Origin: Methylobacter sp.
GTDB taxonomy: Bacteria > Pseudomonadota > Gammaproteobacteria > Methylococcales > Methylomonadaceae
Assembly: GCA_028716975.1 (NCBI GenBank)
Contig: JAQUOU010000012.1
Coordinates: forward strand, 1 to 64,000
DNA: 64,000 nucleotides
Reading direction: 5' to 3'
Shown here: piece after piece, positions 28,748 through 38,432 of the stretch
How the letters are laid out: each line of letters begins with the position of its first letter
Numbering within the stretch: the stretch's first letter is position 1
Made by a program: the position numbers and the translations under genes
Notes under the pieces: model-generated
Database searches by the model: none
Told to the model about the DNA's origin: nothing
The model's input: the letters and a program-made list of their open reading frames with translations, nothing else

Positions 28748-30055
28748 ATGCGAATTCAGATAATTAACTTGAGAAAATATTATCTGATTGCCTTTGCGGC
28801 TACTGTTCTGACGGGAATGCCTGGAATTTCGGAAGCGACCAATAGCTATTTTGCCCATGGCTACAGCGCCCGCAGCAAGGCGCTGGCGGGCGCTACAACG
28901 GCGCTGCCTCAAGACGCATTGACGGCGGCTGTCAACCCGGCCGGAACGGCCTATGTGGGTGATCGCCTCGATGTAGAGGTAGAACTTTTCAGTCCCCGGA
29001 GGCAATTTACTGTTGAAGGAAGACCTACTCTTGCGCCCGGTTCTTTTCCTTTGAATCCTGGAACTACAGAAAGCGACAGCGAATGGTTTCCTGTGCCCGC
29101 ATTTGGCTGGAGCCACAAAATCGGCGCGCAACAGTCAATCGGCATTGCGTTTTACGGCAATGGCGGTGTTAATACCGATTTTGTAGCCAAATCCAACCCC
29201 TTATGCAGTGCCGGAAGAAACGGAATCTTTTGCGCAGGGACAACGGGCGTCGATTTTGCACAGGCATTTATCGTACCGAATTACGCGCACAGTTTCAGCG
29301 CTGGCAAGTTATCGCTGGGGATTGCGCCTATTTTTGCGGTTCAGCGATTTAAAGCGCGAGGGTTGAGTACTCTGGGGCGTTTTTCCAGTGATATAAACCA
29401 TCTTTCTAACCAAGGCTATGATTATTCTTATGGCGGCGGGGTTAGAGTCGGCGCTCTTGCCGAACCGATACCAGGGTTACGAATTGGCGTTTCTTACAAG
29501 AGCCGAATCTTCATGTCGCCGTTTCGCGATTATTCGGGGCTTTTTGCCGGGAAGGGGGATTTTGATATTCCGGAAAGCTTCAACTTTGGCATATCGTGGG
29601 ATATAAATGACCGATTTACTACCGTTTTTGATCTGGAACACATACGTTTTAGCCAAATAAATTCTCTCGGCAATCCGTTTCTGCCCAATCTTTTTACTAG
29701 CCGGTTAGGCGATGAGAACGGTCCAGCGTTAGGACTAAGAGACATGACTATATTCAAGCTCGGCGCACAATGGCGGCAGAACCCATCCTGGACGTGGCGT
29801 GCCGGTATCAGTTATGGCCAACAACCCATCCCCAGCTCGGAGGTGCTGCTTAATACACTGGTGCCCGGCGTGCAGGAATTTCATTTGACGACAGGATTCA
29901 GTTGGGCTCCTGACAAGGATGATGAGCTGAGTTTTGCCTTCATGTATTCACCGGAAAATTCCGTTAAAGGGCCGAATCCGTTGAACCCCGGGCAGACCAT
30001 AGAGCTGCAGGCGTATCAGTTATCCTTTCAATTGGGTTGGTCAAGGCGATTTTGA
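28748..30055 (+). CDS. FadL/OmpP1/TodX-family outer-membrane channel
   Basis: The 435-residue protein has a signal peptide (YYLIAFAATVLTGMPGISEA). The mature N-terminus is NSYFAHGYSARSKALAGATTALPQDALTAAVNPAG, the conserved plug segment of FadL-type channels. The barrel strands end in QLSFQLGWSRRF with a terminal Phe, the usual outer-membrane assembly signal. FadL-type proteins move hydrophobic molecules such as fatty acids or hydrocarbons across the outer membrane. AAGGCGAAAGCAA precedes ATG 28748. It is single, with a MITE-like repeat just downstream. Confidence 0.9.
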   Translation: MRIQIINLRKYYLIAFAATVLTGMPGISEATNSYFAHGYSARSKALAGATTALPQDALTAAVNPAGTAYVGDRLDVEVELFSPRRQFTVEGRPTLAPGSFPLNPGTTESDSEWFPVPAFGWSHKIGAQQSIGIAFYGNGGVNTDFVAKSNPLCSAGRNGIFCAGTTGVDFAQAFIVPNYAHSFSAGKLSLGIAPIFAVQRFKARGLSTLGRFSSDINHLSNQGYDYSYGGGVRVGALAEPIPGLRIGVSYKSRIFMSPFRDYSGLFAGKGDFDIPESFNFGISWDINDRFTTVFDLEHIRFSQINSLGNPFLPNLFTSRLGDENGPALGLRDMTIFKLGAQWRQNPSWTWRAGISYGQQPIPSSEVLLNTLVPGVQEFHLTTGFSWAPDKDDELSFAFMYSPENSVKGPNPLNPGQTIELQAYQLSFQLGWSRRF

Positions 30056-30108
30056 CGACGTATTCCCCATTCATCTCGAATACATTGTATTTTTTAACAC
30101 ACACTTTA

Positions 30109-30255
30109 GGGAGGCTCTAAAAATCGCACTTCGACACTGCTCAGGAGAGCCTTGTCGAATGGGGCTTAATGCGGACGTTAGTTCATTAAAATCAGTGACT
30201 TATCCGTTCTTGCTGAGCCTGTCGAAGCATGAGCGGATAATTTTTAGAGGTTCCC
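30109..30255. repeat. MITE-like repeat, family 1 (copy B)
   Basis: The ends GGGAGGCTCTAAAAAT (left) and ATTTTTAGAGGTTCCC (right) are inverted copies with two mismatches over 16 bp. The 147-bp element is flanked by TTA at 30106-30108 and 30256-30258. The interior has two pieces of the CTTCGACA-type palindrome in opposite directions. It lies between FadL and the GGDEF-EAL gene, upstream of the latter. Confidence 0.8.
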
Positions 30256-30346
30256 TTAACTTAGTGTAGAATCCAAATAACTTGCTTTGTATACCGATTT
30301 AAACTCACTTCAGTCGCTAGGGATATATTTGGTCATTAAATAATAA

Positions 30347-32977
30347 ATGAAGAACAACATAAACCCAAAGGCAGCGGTGCGGTCTGCGCAGTTGCGGCAG
30401 CTTTTCTCTGCCAGTAACGTGTCACTGGTAACCAGCACCCTGCTCGCGGCGATACTTACCTATATGTTGAACGGAATTATTGCATACCCTGTAGCTATTG
30501 CCTGGTTTGCTCTCATTGTTTTGATCGCTATTGCTCGGGCGATTCTTGTTAAAGCATATCAATACTCCCCTGTAGAGAATGAGACCATTACTCGTGTTTG
30601 GCTGGCGAGATTTCGCCTTGGCGTTTTGGCGGTCGGAGTGGTGTGGGGTTCGGCCGGTTTTCTGTTGTTCCCCGCTAATAGTCCGCAGCATCAAATGTTC
30701 CTGATCTTTATTCTAGCCGGTTTATCGGCTGGCGGCGTAGTGGCATTTTCGGCCGATCTGCTGAGCGCATTCGTCTTTTCTCTTACATCTCTCGCGCCCA
30801 TCATCATTCGCCTGTTTATCACAGGCGACCGGTTGTTTGTAGCAATGGCCATGGCGGGCATGCTGTATCTTGGCTTCATGATCATCAGCTTGCGCCGTAT
30901 TAACCGGAGCATAACCGGGAACATTGTTTTACAGCTCGACGCCGCCGAACGGGAGGAAACAATGAGAATAAGTGAGGAACGTTATCGGTTGCTGCTGAAG
31001 TATCTACCGGTTGGCATTTTTCATTATGACACGAACCTCGTCATTACTTATTGCAATGAGCGCTTCGCCGATATTCTGCATAATACAGTTGAAGGGATCG
31101 TCGGTTTGGACATGAATATCCTCAAGGATAAGTCCATTCTCATGGCTTCGAGAAATGCCCTGAAAGGCGAAAAGGTGGTTTACGAAGGCCCGTATGACGC
31201 AACTTTCAGTGATGTTCACCTATGGATAGACCTGACCTGCGCGCCATCCCGTGATGCTGACGGAAGGATCGTGGGCGGCATTGCTATTTTTCGGGATATC
31301 AGCGAGCGCAAGCAGGCGGAAGAAATGTTGCGCATTAGCGCCATCGCTTTCGAATCCCAGTCAGCAATGATTGTCACTTCTCCCAATTCCGTCATCCTGC
31401 GTGTCAACCAGGCATTTACCAAACTGACCGGCTATAGTCCCCAAGAAGCGGTTGGGCAGACGCCGCATCTGCTCAGTTCCGGCCGCCACGATAAGGCTTT
31501 CTTTGAAGCCATGTGGAGCACCCTGAAGGAGACGGGATATTGGCAGGGTGAAATATGGAACCGGCGCAAGAACGGCATGATCGTCGCCGAATGGCTGACT
31601 ATTGCCGCCGTTACCACGCCTGACGGCAGCATTACCCATTATGTCGGCACCTATTTTGACATCACCGAAAACAAAGATGCAGTGGCCGAAATCCACCGCT
31701 TGGCCTATTACGACCCGCTTACCCATTTGCCCAATCGCCGCCTGCTGGAAGACCGGCTAAGCCAGCAACTGGCCGCCGCGACCCGTAATGGGTTACATGG
31801 CGCAATCCTGTTTCTGGACCTGGATAACTTCAAGACGCTCAACGACACGCGCGGCCATGATATCGGCGACCGGTTGCTGGTCGAGGTGGCTCAACGATTG
31901 CAAGCCGCCGTACGCGAAGTTGATTTCGTGGCGCGACTGGGAGGGGACGAATTCGTGGTGTTGCTGGAAGACTTGAGCGCAGATGCCGAAATAGCCGTCA
32001 TGCTGAGCCAACAGGTGGGAGAAAAGCTGCTTGATGCTCTCGCCCATCCCTACCACTTCGATGACTACGAATTTCATTGCACGGCCAGCATCGGAGTTCG
32101 TCTTTATTGCGAGCAGGAGACTGCCGAAGTACTGCTCAGGCATGCCGATCTTGCCATGTATCAGGCCAAGACGGCAGGACGCAATACACTGCGTTTCTTC
32201 GATCCGGCCATGCAGGCGATGGTGACTGCCCGCGCCGATATGGAGAAAGACTTGCGGCATGCCCTGGAGCAAAATCAATTTAAGCTTTATTTTCAGCCGC
32301 AGGTGTATCACAACAACCAGATTATCGGCGCCGAAGTACTTCTGCGATGGCAGCATCCTAAGCGAGGCTTGATTTCACCGGACGAATTCATTCCGCTGGC
32401 TGAGAAAACCAGCTTGATACTTTCGATAGGTCGATGGGTACTGGAAGCCGCGGGAGCTCAACTCAAGGTTTGGGAAGGTAAAGCGCATACCTGTCATTTG
32501 CAGCTTTCCGTAAACGTCAGTCCGCGCCAGTTCCGGCAAGCCGATTTTGTCGAGCAGGTACAACAGGTATTGAACCGTAATACGATTAACCCCGCTCTCC
32601 TCAAGCTCGAACTTACGGAAACCCTGGTGCTTGATAATATCGCTGACGCTATCATCAAGATGCACGCCCTGAGAAAAATTGGCGTGCGATTTTCTCTGGA
32701 TGACTTTGGTACCGGCTATTCATCGTTTTCATATCTGACGCAATTGCCGATAGACCAGTTGAAGATTGATCGCTCTTTCGTGCGCAATATCGGCTATAAA
32801 GCTACCGACGCCATCATCGTGCAAACTATTATCGGTATGGCCCACAACCTGGGGATAGAGGTGATTGCCGAAGGAGTGGAAACGGAGGCGCAACGTGTAT
32901 TTCTGGAGCAGCATGGCTGCCTTGCCTGTCAGGGCTATCTATTTAGCAAGCCCATGCCCATAGAAGAGTTTAAATAG
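30347..32977 (+). CDS. Membrane PAS-PAS-GGDEF-EAL cyclic-di-GMP enzyme
   Basis: The 876-residue protein begins with a membrane sensor region of five or six TM helices (residues about 25-195). A first PAS (about 215-325, ending DISERKQAEE) and a second PAS (about 330-445, ending FDITENKDA) follow. The GGDEF domain at about 455-615 has an intact GGDEF motif, preceded at the right distance by REVD, a complete RxxD inhibitory I-site. The EAL domain at about 635-876 has EVLLRW, DDFGTGYSSFSYL and KIDRSFV. Both catalytic signatures look intact, so it may make or degrade c-di-GMP depending on the PAS signal. It stands alone. The start at ATG 30347 lacks a strong ribosome binding site. Confidence 0.92.
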   Translation: MKNNINPKAAVRSAQLRQLFSASNVSLVTSTLLAAILTYMLNGIIAYPVAIAWFALIVLIAIARAILVKAYQYSPVENETITRVWLARFRLGVLAVGVVWGSAGFLLFPANSPQHQMFLIFILAGLSAGGVVAFSADLLSAFVFSLTSLAPIIIRLFITGDRLFVAMAMAGMLYLGFMIISLRRINRSITGNIVLQLDAAEREETMRISEERYRLLLKYLPVGIFHYDTNLVITYCNERFADILHNTVEGIVGLDMNILKDKSILMASRNALKGEKVVYEGPYDATFSDVHLWIDLTCAPSRDADGRIVGGIAIFRDISERKQAEEMLRISAIAFESQSAMIVTSPNSVILRVNQAFTKLTGYSPQEAVGQTPHLLSSGRHDKAFFEAMWSTLKETGYWQGEIWNRRKNGMIVAEWLTIAAVTTPDGSITHYVGTYFDITENKDAVAEIHRLAYYDPLTHLPNRRLLEDRLSQQLAAATRNGLHGAILFLDLDNFKTLNDTRGHDIGDRLLVEVAQRLQAAVREVDFVARLGGDEFVVLLEDLSADAEIAVMLSQQVGEKLLDALAHPYHFDDYEFHCTASIGVRLYCEQETAEVLLRHADLAMYQAKTAGRNTLRFFDPAMQAMVTARADMEKDLRHALEQNQFKLYFQPQVYHNNQIIGAEVLLRWQHPKRGLISPDEFIPLAEKTSLILSIGRWVLEAAGAQLKVWEGKAHTCHLQLSVNVSPRQFRQADFVEQVQQVLNRNTINPALLKLELTETLVLDNIADAIIKMHALRKIGVRFSLDDFGTGYSSFSYLTQLPIDQLKIDRSFVRNIGYKATDAIIVQTIIGMAHNLGIEVIAEGVETEAQRVFLEQHGCLACQGYLFSKPMPIEEFK

Positions 32978-33168
32978 TTGAATCTGTAGCTGGTCGCGCT
33001 TGCAAATTTCGCGAACTTCACGATCCGGTGTCCGGCAAACTTCAAAACTCGAAAGTTTATTGGCTGTAGGAAGTAAGAGGTGAAATTATACAATTTCACA
33101 CACTGGCAGTGGCTGTTTTCTGAAATGCTTGGACCTAAAATAATTAAATCCTGAAAGCATCTATTTTT

Positions 33169-33208
33169 CGGCTAGAAGAATTTACATTTATGTAAATTCT
33201 TCTAGCCG
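33169..33208. terminator. Perfect 40-bp palindrome between convergent genes
   Basis: The two 19-bp arms are exact inverted copies with a 2-nt loop. It sits between the convergent ends of the GGDEF-EAL gene and the HU gene, which is where a bidirectional terminator would be expected. There is no T-run after it on either strand (five Ts precede it on the plus strand), so it is not a textbook intrinsic terminator. A protein-binding or cruciform site is an alternative. Confidence 0.5.
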
Positions 33209-33267
33209 AATTACCGATAGCTACTCTCTTGCACAGGATCAGGTGATAAGAGAGTGAGATTTTTCAG

Positions 33268-33543
33268 CTATCCCTTCACCGCGTCTTTTAAAGCTTTACC
33301 GGCTTTAAAGTTGGGCACTTTTGCCGCAGCAATGGTTATGTCTTGCCCGGTTTGCGGATTGCGGCCCTTGCGTTCGGCGCGGTCTTTGACTTCAAAGCTG
33401 CCAAAACCGGCCAGAGAGACCGGATGGCCTTTTTTCAAGGCGCTTTCAATGGTTTTGGTCAGGCCGTTCAGCGCCCGAGCCGCGTCGGTTTTGTTGAGTT
33501 TGGAATGATGGGCGATGGCCCCGATTAGTTCAGATTTATTCAT
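33268..33543 (-). CDS. HU-family nucleoid protein
   Basis: The 91-residue protein has the complete HU layout: N-terminal MNKSELIGAIAHHSKLNKTDAARALNGL helices, then GHPVSLAGFGSFEVKDRAERKGRNPQTG with the DNA-intercalating arm, and KVPNFKAGKALKDAVKG at the C-terminus. It binds and bends DNA without strong sequence preference. AGGAAAAACT precedes ATG 33543. It is a single gene facing an eCIS remnant on the other side of a 570-bp spacer. Confidence 0.95.
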   Translation of the reverse strand: MNKSELIGAIAHHSKLNKTDAARALNGLTKTIESALKKGHPVSLAGFGSFEVKDRAERKGRNPQTGQDITIAAAKVPNFKAGKALKDAVKG

Positions 33544-34110
33544 AGTTTTTCCTCATGACAGTAAATTAATAGCTGTTTGTAAAACCCGCTGAAGACGACA
33601 GTGAGGTTCCTTGTCAGAATAGTCCAAAAAAAATTGCTGTCCAGACTGAATCACTGAAGTTTTAATAATTTCCCCCTTTTTACGTAGTCTCTATTAATTG
33701 AAATATTAATCATCCTGGCTTAAGAGCGTGCAGGATTATCGATTAATTGGCTATATCCAATGCCTAAACCGGTTATATTGAGTAGTTGTCAGAAACTGAC
33801 AGAACCAAAAAGCTAGAGGAATACCGCAACTCTATTATTCATTTTATTACAAATTTATACTGATCTGTCGGCCGTAAAAAACACAGTATAAAGGCTATCC
33901 GTTCGGTACATCCTGCTATTACCGCGTTAAAGAAGGTGATCATTTCAGGCTTAGGGCTTGCAAAACTAACGGGCTAAGTCAGCATTTGCAAGATATAATT
34001 TGTATGTTAGTATCCGTTAACATATTTCTGACGCCAAAGCATATTTGGGGAATTCCTCGTCTTGGTACTGAGATTTCCTGCTAGGCTTTGATTAGGAGCA
34101 GCGCAAAAAC
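33544..34110. other. Intergenic, divergent promoter region of HU and the eCIS remnant
   Basis: An AT-rich spacer. TATAAT at 33994-33999 is a perfect -10 box on the plus strand, about 112 bp before the DUF4255 gene, but no good -35 box sits 17 bp upstream of it. No small gene was recognised. Confidence 0.4.
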
Positions 34111-34695
34111 ATGATTGCAGATATCCTGGTTTTTCTAAAAAATCGTCTTAATGCGCAGTTTCGTTTGCTATCGGGAACCGGTCTGACCGATGCGGGTGAA
34201 GATAAAGTGGTTTTTGTTGACGGCGATCAAAAGCCTGATTCGATTAGCTTTAAGCTAGGCGCTGTGTCTTTGCTTTTGTTTAATATCGAACGTGACGTCA
34301 CTTTACGGCAAGCCGATAATTATTTGCGGTTTGCTGACGATGGTACAACCCGTAAGGTTAATCCTGCCATTAGGCTTAATCTTTATGGATTATTCGCTGC
34401 CAAATTTAAGGACTTTGAACAAAGCCTGCGCTACATTTCATTAGTTCTTAGTTATTTTCAGGCCAATCCTTATTTCGATCTTCAAAATGCGCCTGAACTT
34501 GGCGCGGCTGTCAATCATCTGGCATTGGAGCTCGATACTTTATCGACCACGCAACAGAACGAGTTATGGGGAATATTACGAAGCAGTTATTTGCCCTCTC
34601 TGGTCTATAAGGTAAAAGCGGCCACCTTTATCGATGACGGACAATTGCCGACGGTCGATATCAGCGAAGTCATTTTGAATCAAGGACAGTTATGA
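34111..34695 (+). CDS. DUF4255 (Pvc16/Afp16-like) eCIS cap protein
   Basis: The 194-residue protein matches the DUF4255 family, named for the cap or terminator component of extracellular contractile injection systems such as PVC and Afp. It starts MIADILVFLKNRLNAQF, then AVSLLLFNIERDVTLR, VNPAIRLNLYGLFAAKFKDFE, LRYISLVLSYFQANPYFD and a C-terminal LPSLVYKVKAATF. In complete loci it caps the sheath-tube end. Here it is intact but followed by two broken genes, so it has probably lost its partners. Its stop overlaps the next start (ATGA). Confidence 0.8.
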   Translation: MIADILVFLKNRLNAQFRLLSGTGLTDAGEDKVVFVDGDQKPDSISFKLGAVSLLLFNIERDVTLRQADNYLRFADDGTTRKVNPAIRLNLYGLFAAKFKDFEQSLRYISLVLSYFQANPYFDLQNAPELGAAVNHLALELDTLSTTQQNELWGILRSSYLPSLVYKVKAATFIDDGQLPTVDISEVILNQGQL

Positions 34696-35497
34696 ATTAC
34701 TCACCGCTGTTTATGATTAGCCTCAAACATACTTTTTATGACAATGGCAAATGTCCTGCTTTTTCTGTTACCGCCAATACTCAAACTGAAAAATTACTTA
34801 AAAATCATCGTTGTGTTATCAAACCCGATGCTGACGGTTTGTGCGTTTATGTGCCGGTTGATAAACAAATTCCACTGATTTCTTTCGATAAGAACGATCA
34901 GTTTTTCATCTGCAAACTGACGAATTCGCGCTATACAGCGACCTGCGAATTGAGTTATAAAGTCCAAATGATTGCAAACTTTATCAGGCCGGTAATCCTG
35001 TATCGGGTAATTTAGCCGATTTGTCCAAGGTTGTAGAACCGCTGCTGAGTCTTGCCGTACAACGTGACTTTAGCCAAAAGATCGCAATACCCAGCCCTGA
35101 TGAAATCCGCTTTTTTGCCAAGCCGGTACTATGGGTTTATTACGTAATAACTGACCAAAGCAATAGCGGGCAAGTGACTATTGATGATGTTGGCCCGGAA
35201 ACTGCCAAAACGACCTGAAAACAGCTTACCGCTTCACCTGCCGATAATATTTATGCTCAACTCGTCCAACAGTTTCCTGACAAGACTATTGTTTGCTTTG
35301 TTTCTGAACAAACCATAGATTGCCGCCAATCCTGCAGCAAGCAGCTACAGCTCAAGCAAGACGGGCACCCTATTTTTGAACAATTGCCCGGCCCTTGTTA
35401 CCGGAATTATTTTCGTGTAAACGCCAATAAAGATTCAAAATCCCGCGATGCGATATATGAAATCGTGAAATACTTTCCCAACACAAAATTAATCTAA
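34692..35497 (+). pseudogene. Unknown eCIS-linked gene, broken by a frameshift and an in-frame stop
   Basis: The start overlaps the DUF4255 gene by 4 nt. The first frame (34692-35015) reads MNYSPLFMISLKHTFYDNG... and drifts into nonsense after about 34955. The continuing frame reads KLYQAGNPVSGNLADLSKVVEP and runs through 35215, meets a TGA at 35216-35218, then continues in the same frame (KQLTASPADNIYAQLVQQF...) to a natural stop at 35495-35497. Restored, it would be about 268 residues. I do not recognise the family. The place between DUF4255 and the sheath gene is the usual spot for a small accessory eCIS gene. Confidence 0.7.
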
Positions 35498-35511
35498 GGG
35501 GTAAAACGCTG

Positions 35512-37051
35512 TTGACTTCTTATAGTACGCCGGGCGTATATATTCAGGAAATTCCGACGTTAGCGCCTTCCGTTGCGCCGGTGGCAACTGCAATACCCGT
35601 TTTATCGGCTACACAGAGAAAGGCCCGCTGTTATCACCCATCCGCATTGACACCCTGCTTGATTATGAGAACTTATTCGGCGGCGCCAATCCAAGCGCCT
35701 TTGCGGTGACGGTCGCCGAAAATCCAGCTACTGGTTTGCCGCCAACCCTGACTATCACAAGCGCCGATAATACGCCTGTCAAGTTCTTGATGTACTACGG
35801 CCTTAGCCTGTATTTTCAAAACGGGGGCGGGAGCTGCTATATTCTGTCGGTCGGCGATTACAGTGCGGTTCCTGCCGCGGATGATTTTAAAAAAGCGCTG
35901 ACGGAACTGGAAAAAGAAGATGAACCGACGCTGATTGTCTTGCTTGATGCGGTAGCCCTGCCATCGGCTGAGACAGATTATTACCCCTTGAGCCGGATGG
36001 CACTGGATCAGTGCCCAAGCTTGGCGACCGTTTTTTACTGGTCGATATTCCCGATAGCAGCCCGGATAACTTTAGAAACAGCAACACGTTTGGCAATAAT
36101 TACCTCTCTTATGCAGCGGCTTATCATCCCTACCTAAGCACTACGTTGAATTATGTGTACGATGAAGATAAGGTCACTATAAACGGCCTTGCCAGCCAAT
36201 CCGAAAAGTTAAAAGCGCCGGCCAAATCTACTTTTAGCTGGTCATCCGGCGACCAGGGCATAACGGTTTCTTATGGTGGCGCTGCCGGCGATGCCCCGAA
36301 AGTCATAATTACTGCCGATACCGCTGTTACCGATAGCGAATTTGATACCGGCACCACAGGAACACTAGCGATCAGGATCTCTGCTGCCAAAGCGCCTGCG
36401 GCTAAAGATTTAATTTCTGTCTGGAACAACTGGAAAAAATCCCAAGGCAATAATCCCAATGTTTTTGATATGGTAAGTAATGGCGGTGGTAGCGCCGAAA
36501 TTACTGCTACGACCCTCCAATCATTAACCAAAGGCAGTGTTTCTGCGTCTGTCGATTTGAATGCCGATTCCAATAAAGCCGATACCCAAACACTTGCCGG
36601 GCTGAAGCAGAGCAACACTTCGCTGTACAATCAGATCAAAAGCGGGTTGGCCAATCAACGAGTCACATTGCCGCCCAGCCCTGCGATTGCAGGCGTTTAT
36701 GCAAGCGTCGATCGTGATCGGGGCGTTTGGAAAACCCCTGCCAATGTCAGTTTAAACGCAGTAATAGGGCCGGTTTCCAAGATTTCAGATACGGACCAGG
36801 ACATTCTCAATATCGATCCGACCGCGGGTAAATCCATTAATGCAATCCGCAGTTTTACCGGTAAAGGCACGCTGGTTTGGGGCGGACGGACCTTGGCGGG
36901 TAACGATAATGAATGGCGCTATATTTCGGTGCGGCGGTTATTTATTAACATTGAAGAGTCGACACGCAAAGCTTCAGCGTTTGCAGTGTTTGAGCCGAAT
37001 GACGCGACTACGTGGTTAAAAGTTAAAGCGATGATCGAAAGTTACCTATAA
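35512..37051 (+). pseudogene. eCIS/phage tail sheath protein, two frameshifts and no C-terminal domain
   Basis: A TTG start (AAGGGG upstream) gives TSYSTPGVYIQEIPTLAPSV, the universal sheath N-terminus. One T is missing from the T-run at 35600-35603: after correction the text reads PVFIGYTEKGPLLSPIRI and continues in the next frame. A second base is missing near 36013-36016: DQC then KLGDRFLLVDIPDSSPDNF. The remaining frame runs to a VSLNAVIGPV, SINAIRSFTGKGTLVWGGRTL and YISVRRLFINIEESTRKA core. The protein stops at MIESYL, where normal sheaths continue for some 60-70 residues to an EGRMIVEVG-type end. A contractile sheath could not assemble. The end overlaps a convergent gene by 6 nt, suggesting that a deletion fused the two regions. 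Confidence 0.85.
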
Positions 37052-38410
37052 GGGATTTTTGCTGTTATGCGTGACATCTGCGGCTTGCCAGTTGCCCACT
37101 GTTTCTCCATAGGATTTTGCCGTATCAAGCTTTTTTGTAATGTGATTACCGCTTTGGCCAGCTTCTGTAACAGTTGTTAAATCAACAAAAACATCCACCT
37201 GTTGCCCGTTCACAGGGATAAGCTTCCAATAATCTGGCCTTGATCCTTGACTACCCGCTCCTCTAAGTTGCTTTTGAGTAGTCCAGTTACTCAGGTTTGC
37301 ACGCACCAATTGAGTTAACTTTTCCTCTACACAATACCCCCATTCCTTATGGGTTTTTTTATTGATGTAGTTCGCCTGATGTGGCGTATGTGGATGATTA
37401 GCCACCTTATTTAGCACTTCATTTTCAGCCGCTTGTTCCGCTTGTGAAATGAGATTATCAATATCATTAATTTTATTTTCGGCTTCAAGGCCAGGCACGT
37501 ACGTGGCGCTTTTGGAGGGTAGACGTTGAATAACACCTATTGCATTGACCTGATTCTTATGAGCTGATGAAAATTGCATCAAATCAGAGTTTTGCTGAAC
37601 TGCATTCTGAGAAAAAGAAGATGCTTCCAAAGAAAACTCTGTGTCACTCTTTTGATAAATACCTGTATTCTTTTTTTGCCCTTTTATAGATGAATCCAAT
37701 AGGTTCAATTCCTGTCTTCGGTTTTCTAAAAGATGACTGGCTTTGTGCCCCATTTCATCAGCTTCATGCTCTAATAGCTTTTCATTATTGATCAGTTTGT
37801 TGTTCTTAAGTTGTATTGTCGCCCCCACTCGTCCCTGTGCCTGCTGTACCACATGCCAAGCCTCATGCGGCAAATGTTGTTCCTGCCCCGGCGCAAGATG
37901 GATATCGGCTCCCTGTGCATAGGCCAGGGCGTTGATTTGCGCAGGTTGAGGCGAGTTGTAATGGACTTTGACGTTATCCATGGATAGGCCGGAGAGTGAT
38001 TCGATGCCGGACTTGAGGTTGTCGGGCAGACCGGTGTTGTTGGGTTGGGGTTTGAGTTGCTGCTCCAATTGGGCCGGGGCTTGCGTGGCGAATTTGCCTG
38101 GTAAGGAATTATTTTCTTCTTCGTCCTTTTTTCTTGCCTGCTGAACGGTCTGTTGCTGATTGATTTGCGCAGTGGGATGGCTTGGAACAGACGCTTGTTG
38201 ATGGCCTGAATCCATATAGCCTTCGATTTGCCGCCGTTGCGCCAGCATACGCGGGCTGTCATTAATGCCGTCAATAATAGCGCGTTGTGCGACCGCTGCC
38301 TTGCTGTTATCGGCGACTTGAACCAGCTGGTTCTGCCAGTGACTTTCACTGGCGTTTATCGCCGAGCGTTTGGAATCGTTATTAGCTTGCTTTTGTGCCG
38401 CTTTCATCAT
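37046..38410 (-). CDS. DUF4157 (eCIS-core) protein with nuclease-like C-terminal region
   Basis: The protein has 454 residues (453 if the second ATG, 38407, is used; GGAGGCGG precedes both). Residues 1-120 are low-complexity and Gln/Asn rich. The eCIS-core DUF4157 domain at about 128-195 has LSGLSMDNVKVHYNSPQPAQ and an HEAWH metalloprotease-like motif at 182-186, with HEADEMG at about 215 as possible third ligand. The C-terminal 150 residues are separate: E362-E363-K, a RPDY at 391-394 and VDVFVDLT at 405-412, spaced like a PD-(D/E)xK nuclease core. DUF4157 marks cargo or toxins of contractile injection systems. It is the last gene of a three-gene operon. A DNase toxin role is inferred, not shown. 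Confidence 0.75.
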   Translation of the reverse strand: MMKAAQKQANNDSKRSAINASESHWQNQLVQVADNSKAAVAQRAIIDGINDSPRMLAQRRQIEGYMDSGHQQASVPSHPTAQINQQQTVQQARKKDEEENNSLPGKFATQAPAQLEQQLKPQPNNTGLPDNLKSGIESLSGLSMDNVKVHYNSPQPAQINALAYAQGADIHLAPGQEQHLPHEAWHVVQQAQGRVGATIQLKNNKLINNEKLLEHEADEMGHKASHLLENRRQELNLLDSSIKGQKKNTGIYQKSDTEFSLEASSFSQNAVQQNSDLMQFSSAHKNQVNAIGVIQRLPSKSATYVPGLEAENKINDIDNLISQAEQAAENEVLNKVANHPHTPHQANYINKKTHKEWGYCVEEKLTQLVRANLSNWTTQKQLRGAGSQGSRPDYWKLIPVNGQQVDVFVDLTTVTEAGQSGNHITKKLDTAKSYGETVGNWQAADVTHNSKNPL

Positions 38411-38432
38411 CCGCCTCCGGGCTGATTTGTGT

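Noticed and set aside
33994-33999. TATAAT as a promoter for the DUF4255 gene
   Set aside because: The -10 is perfect, but no acceptable -35 lies 16-18 bp upstream, so it was mentioned but not called.
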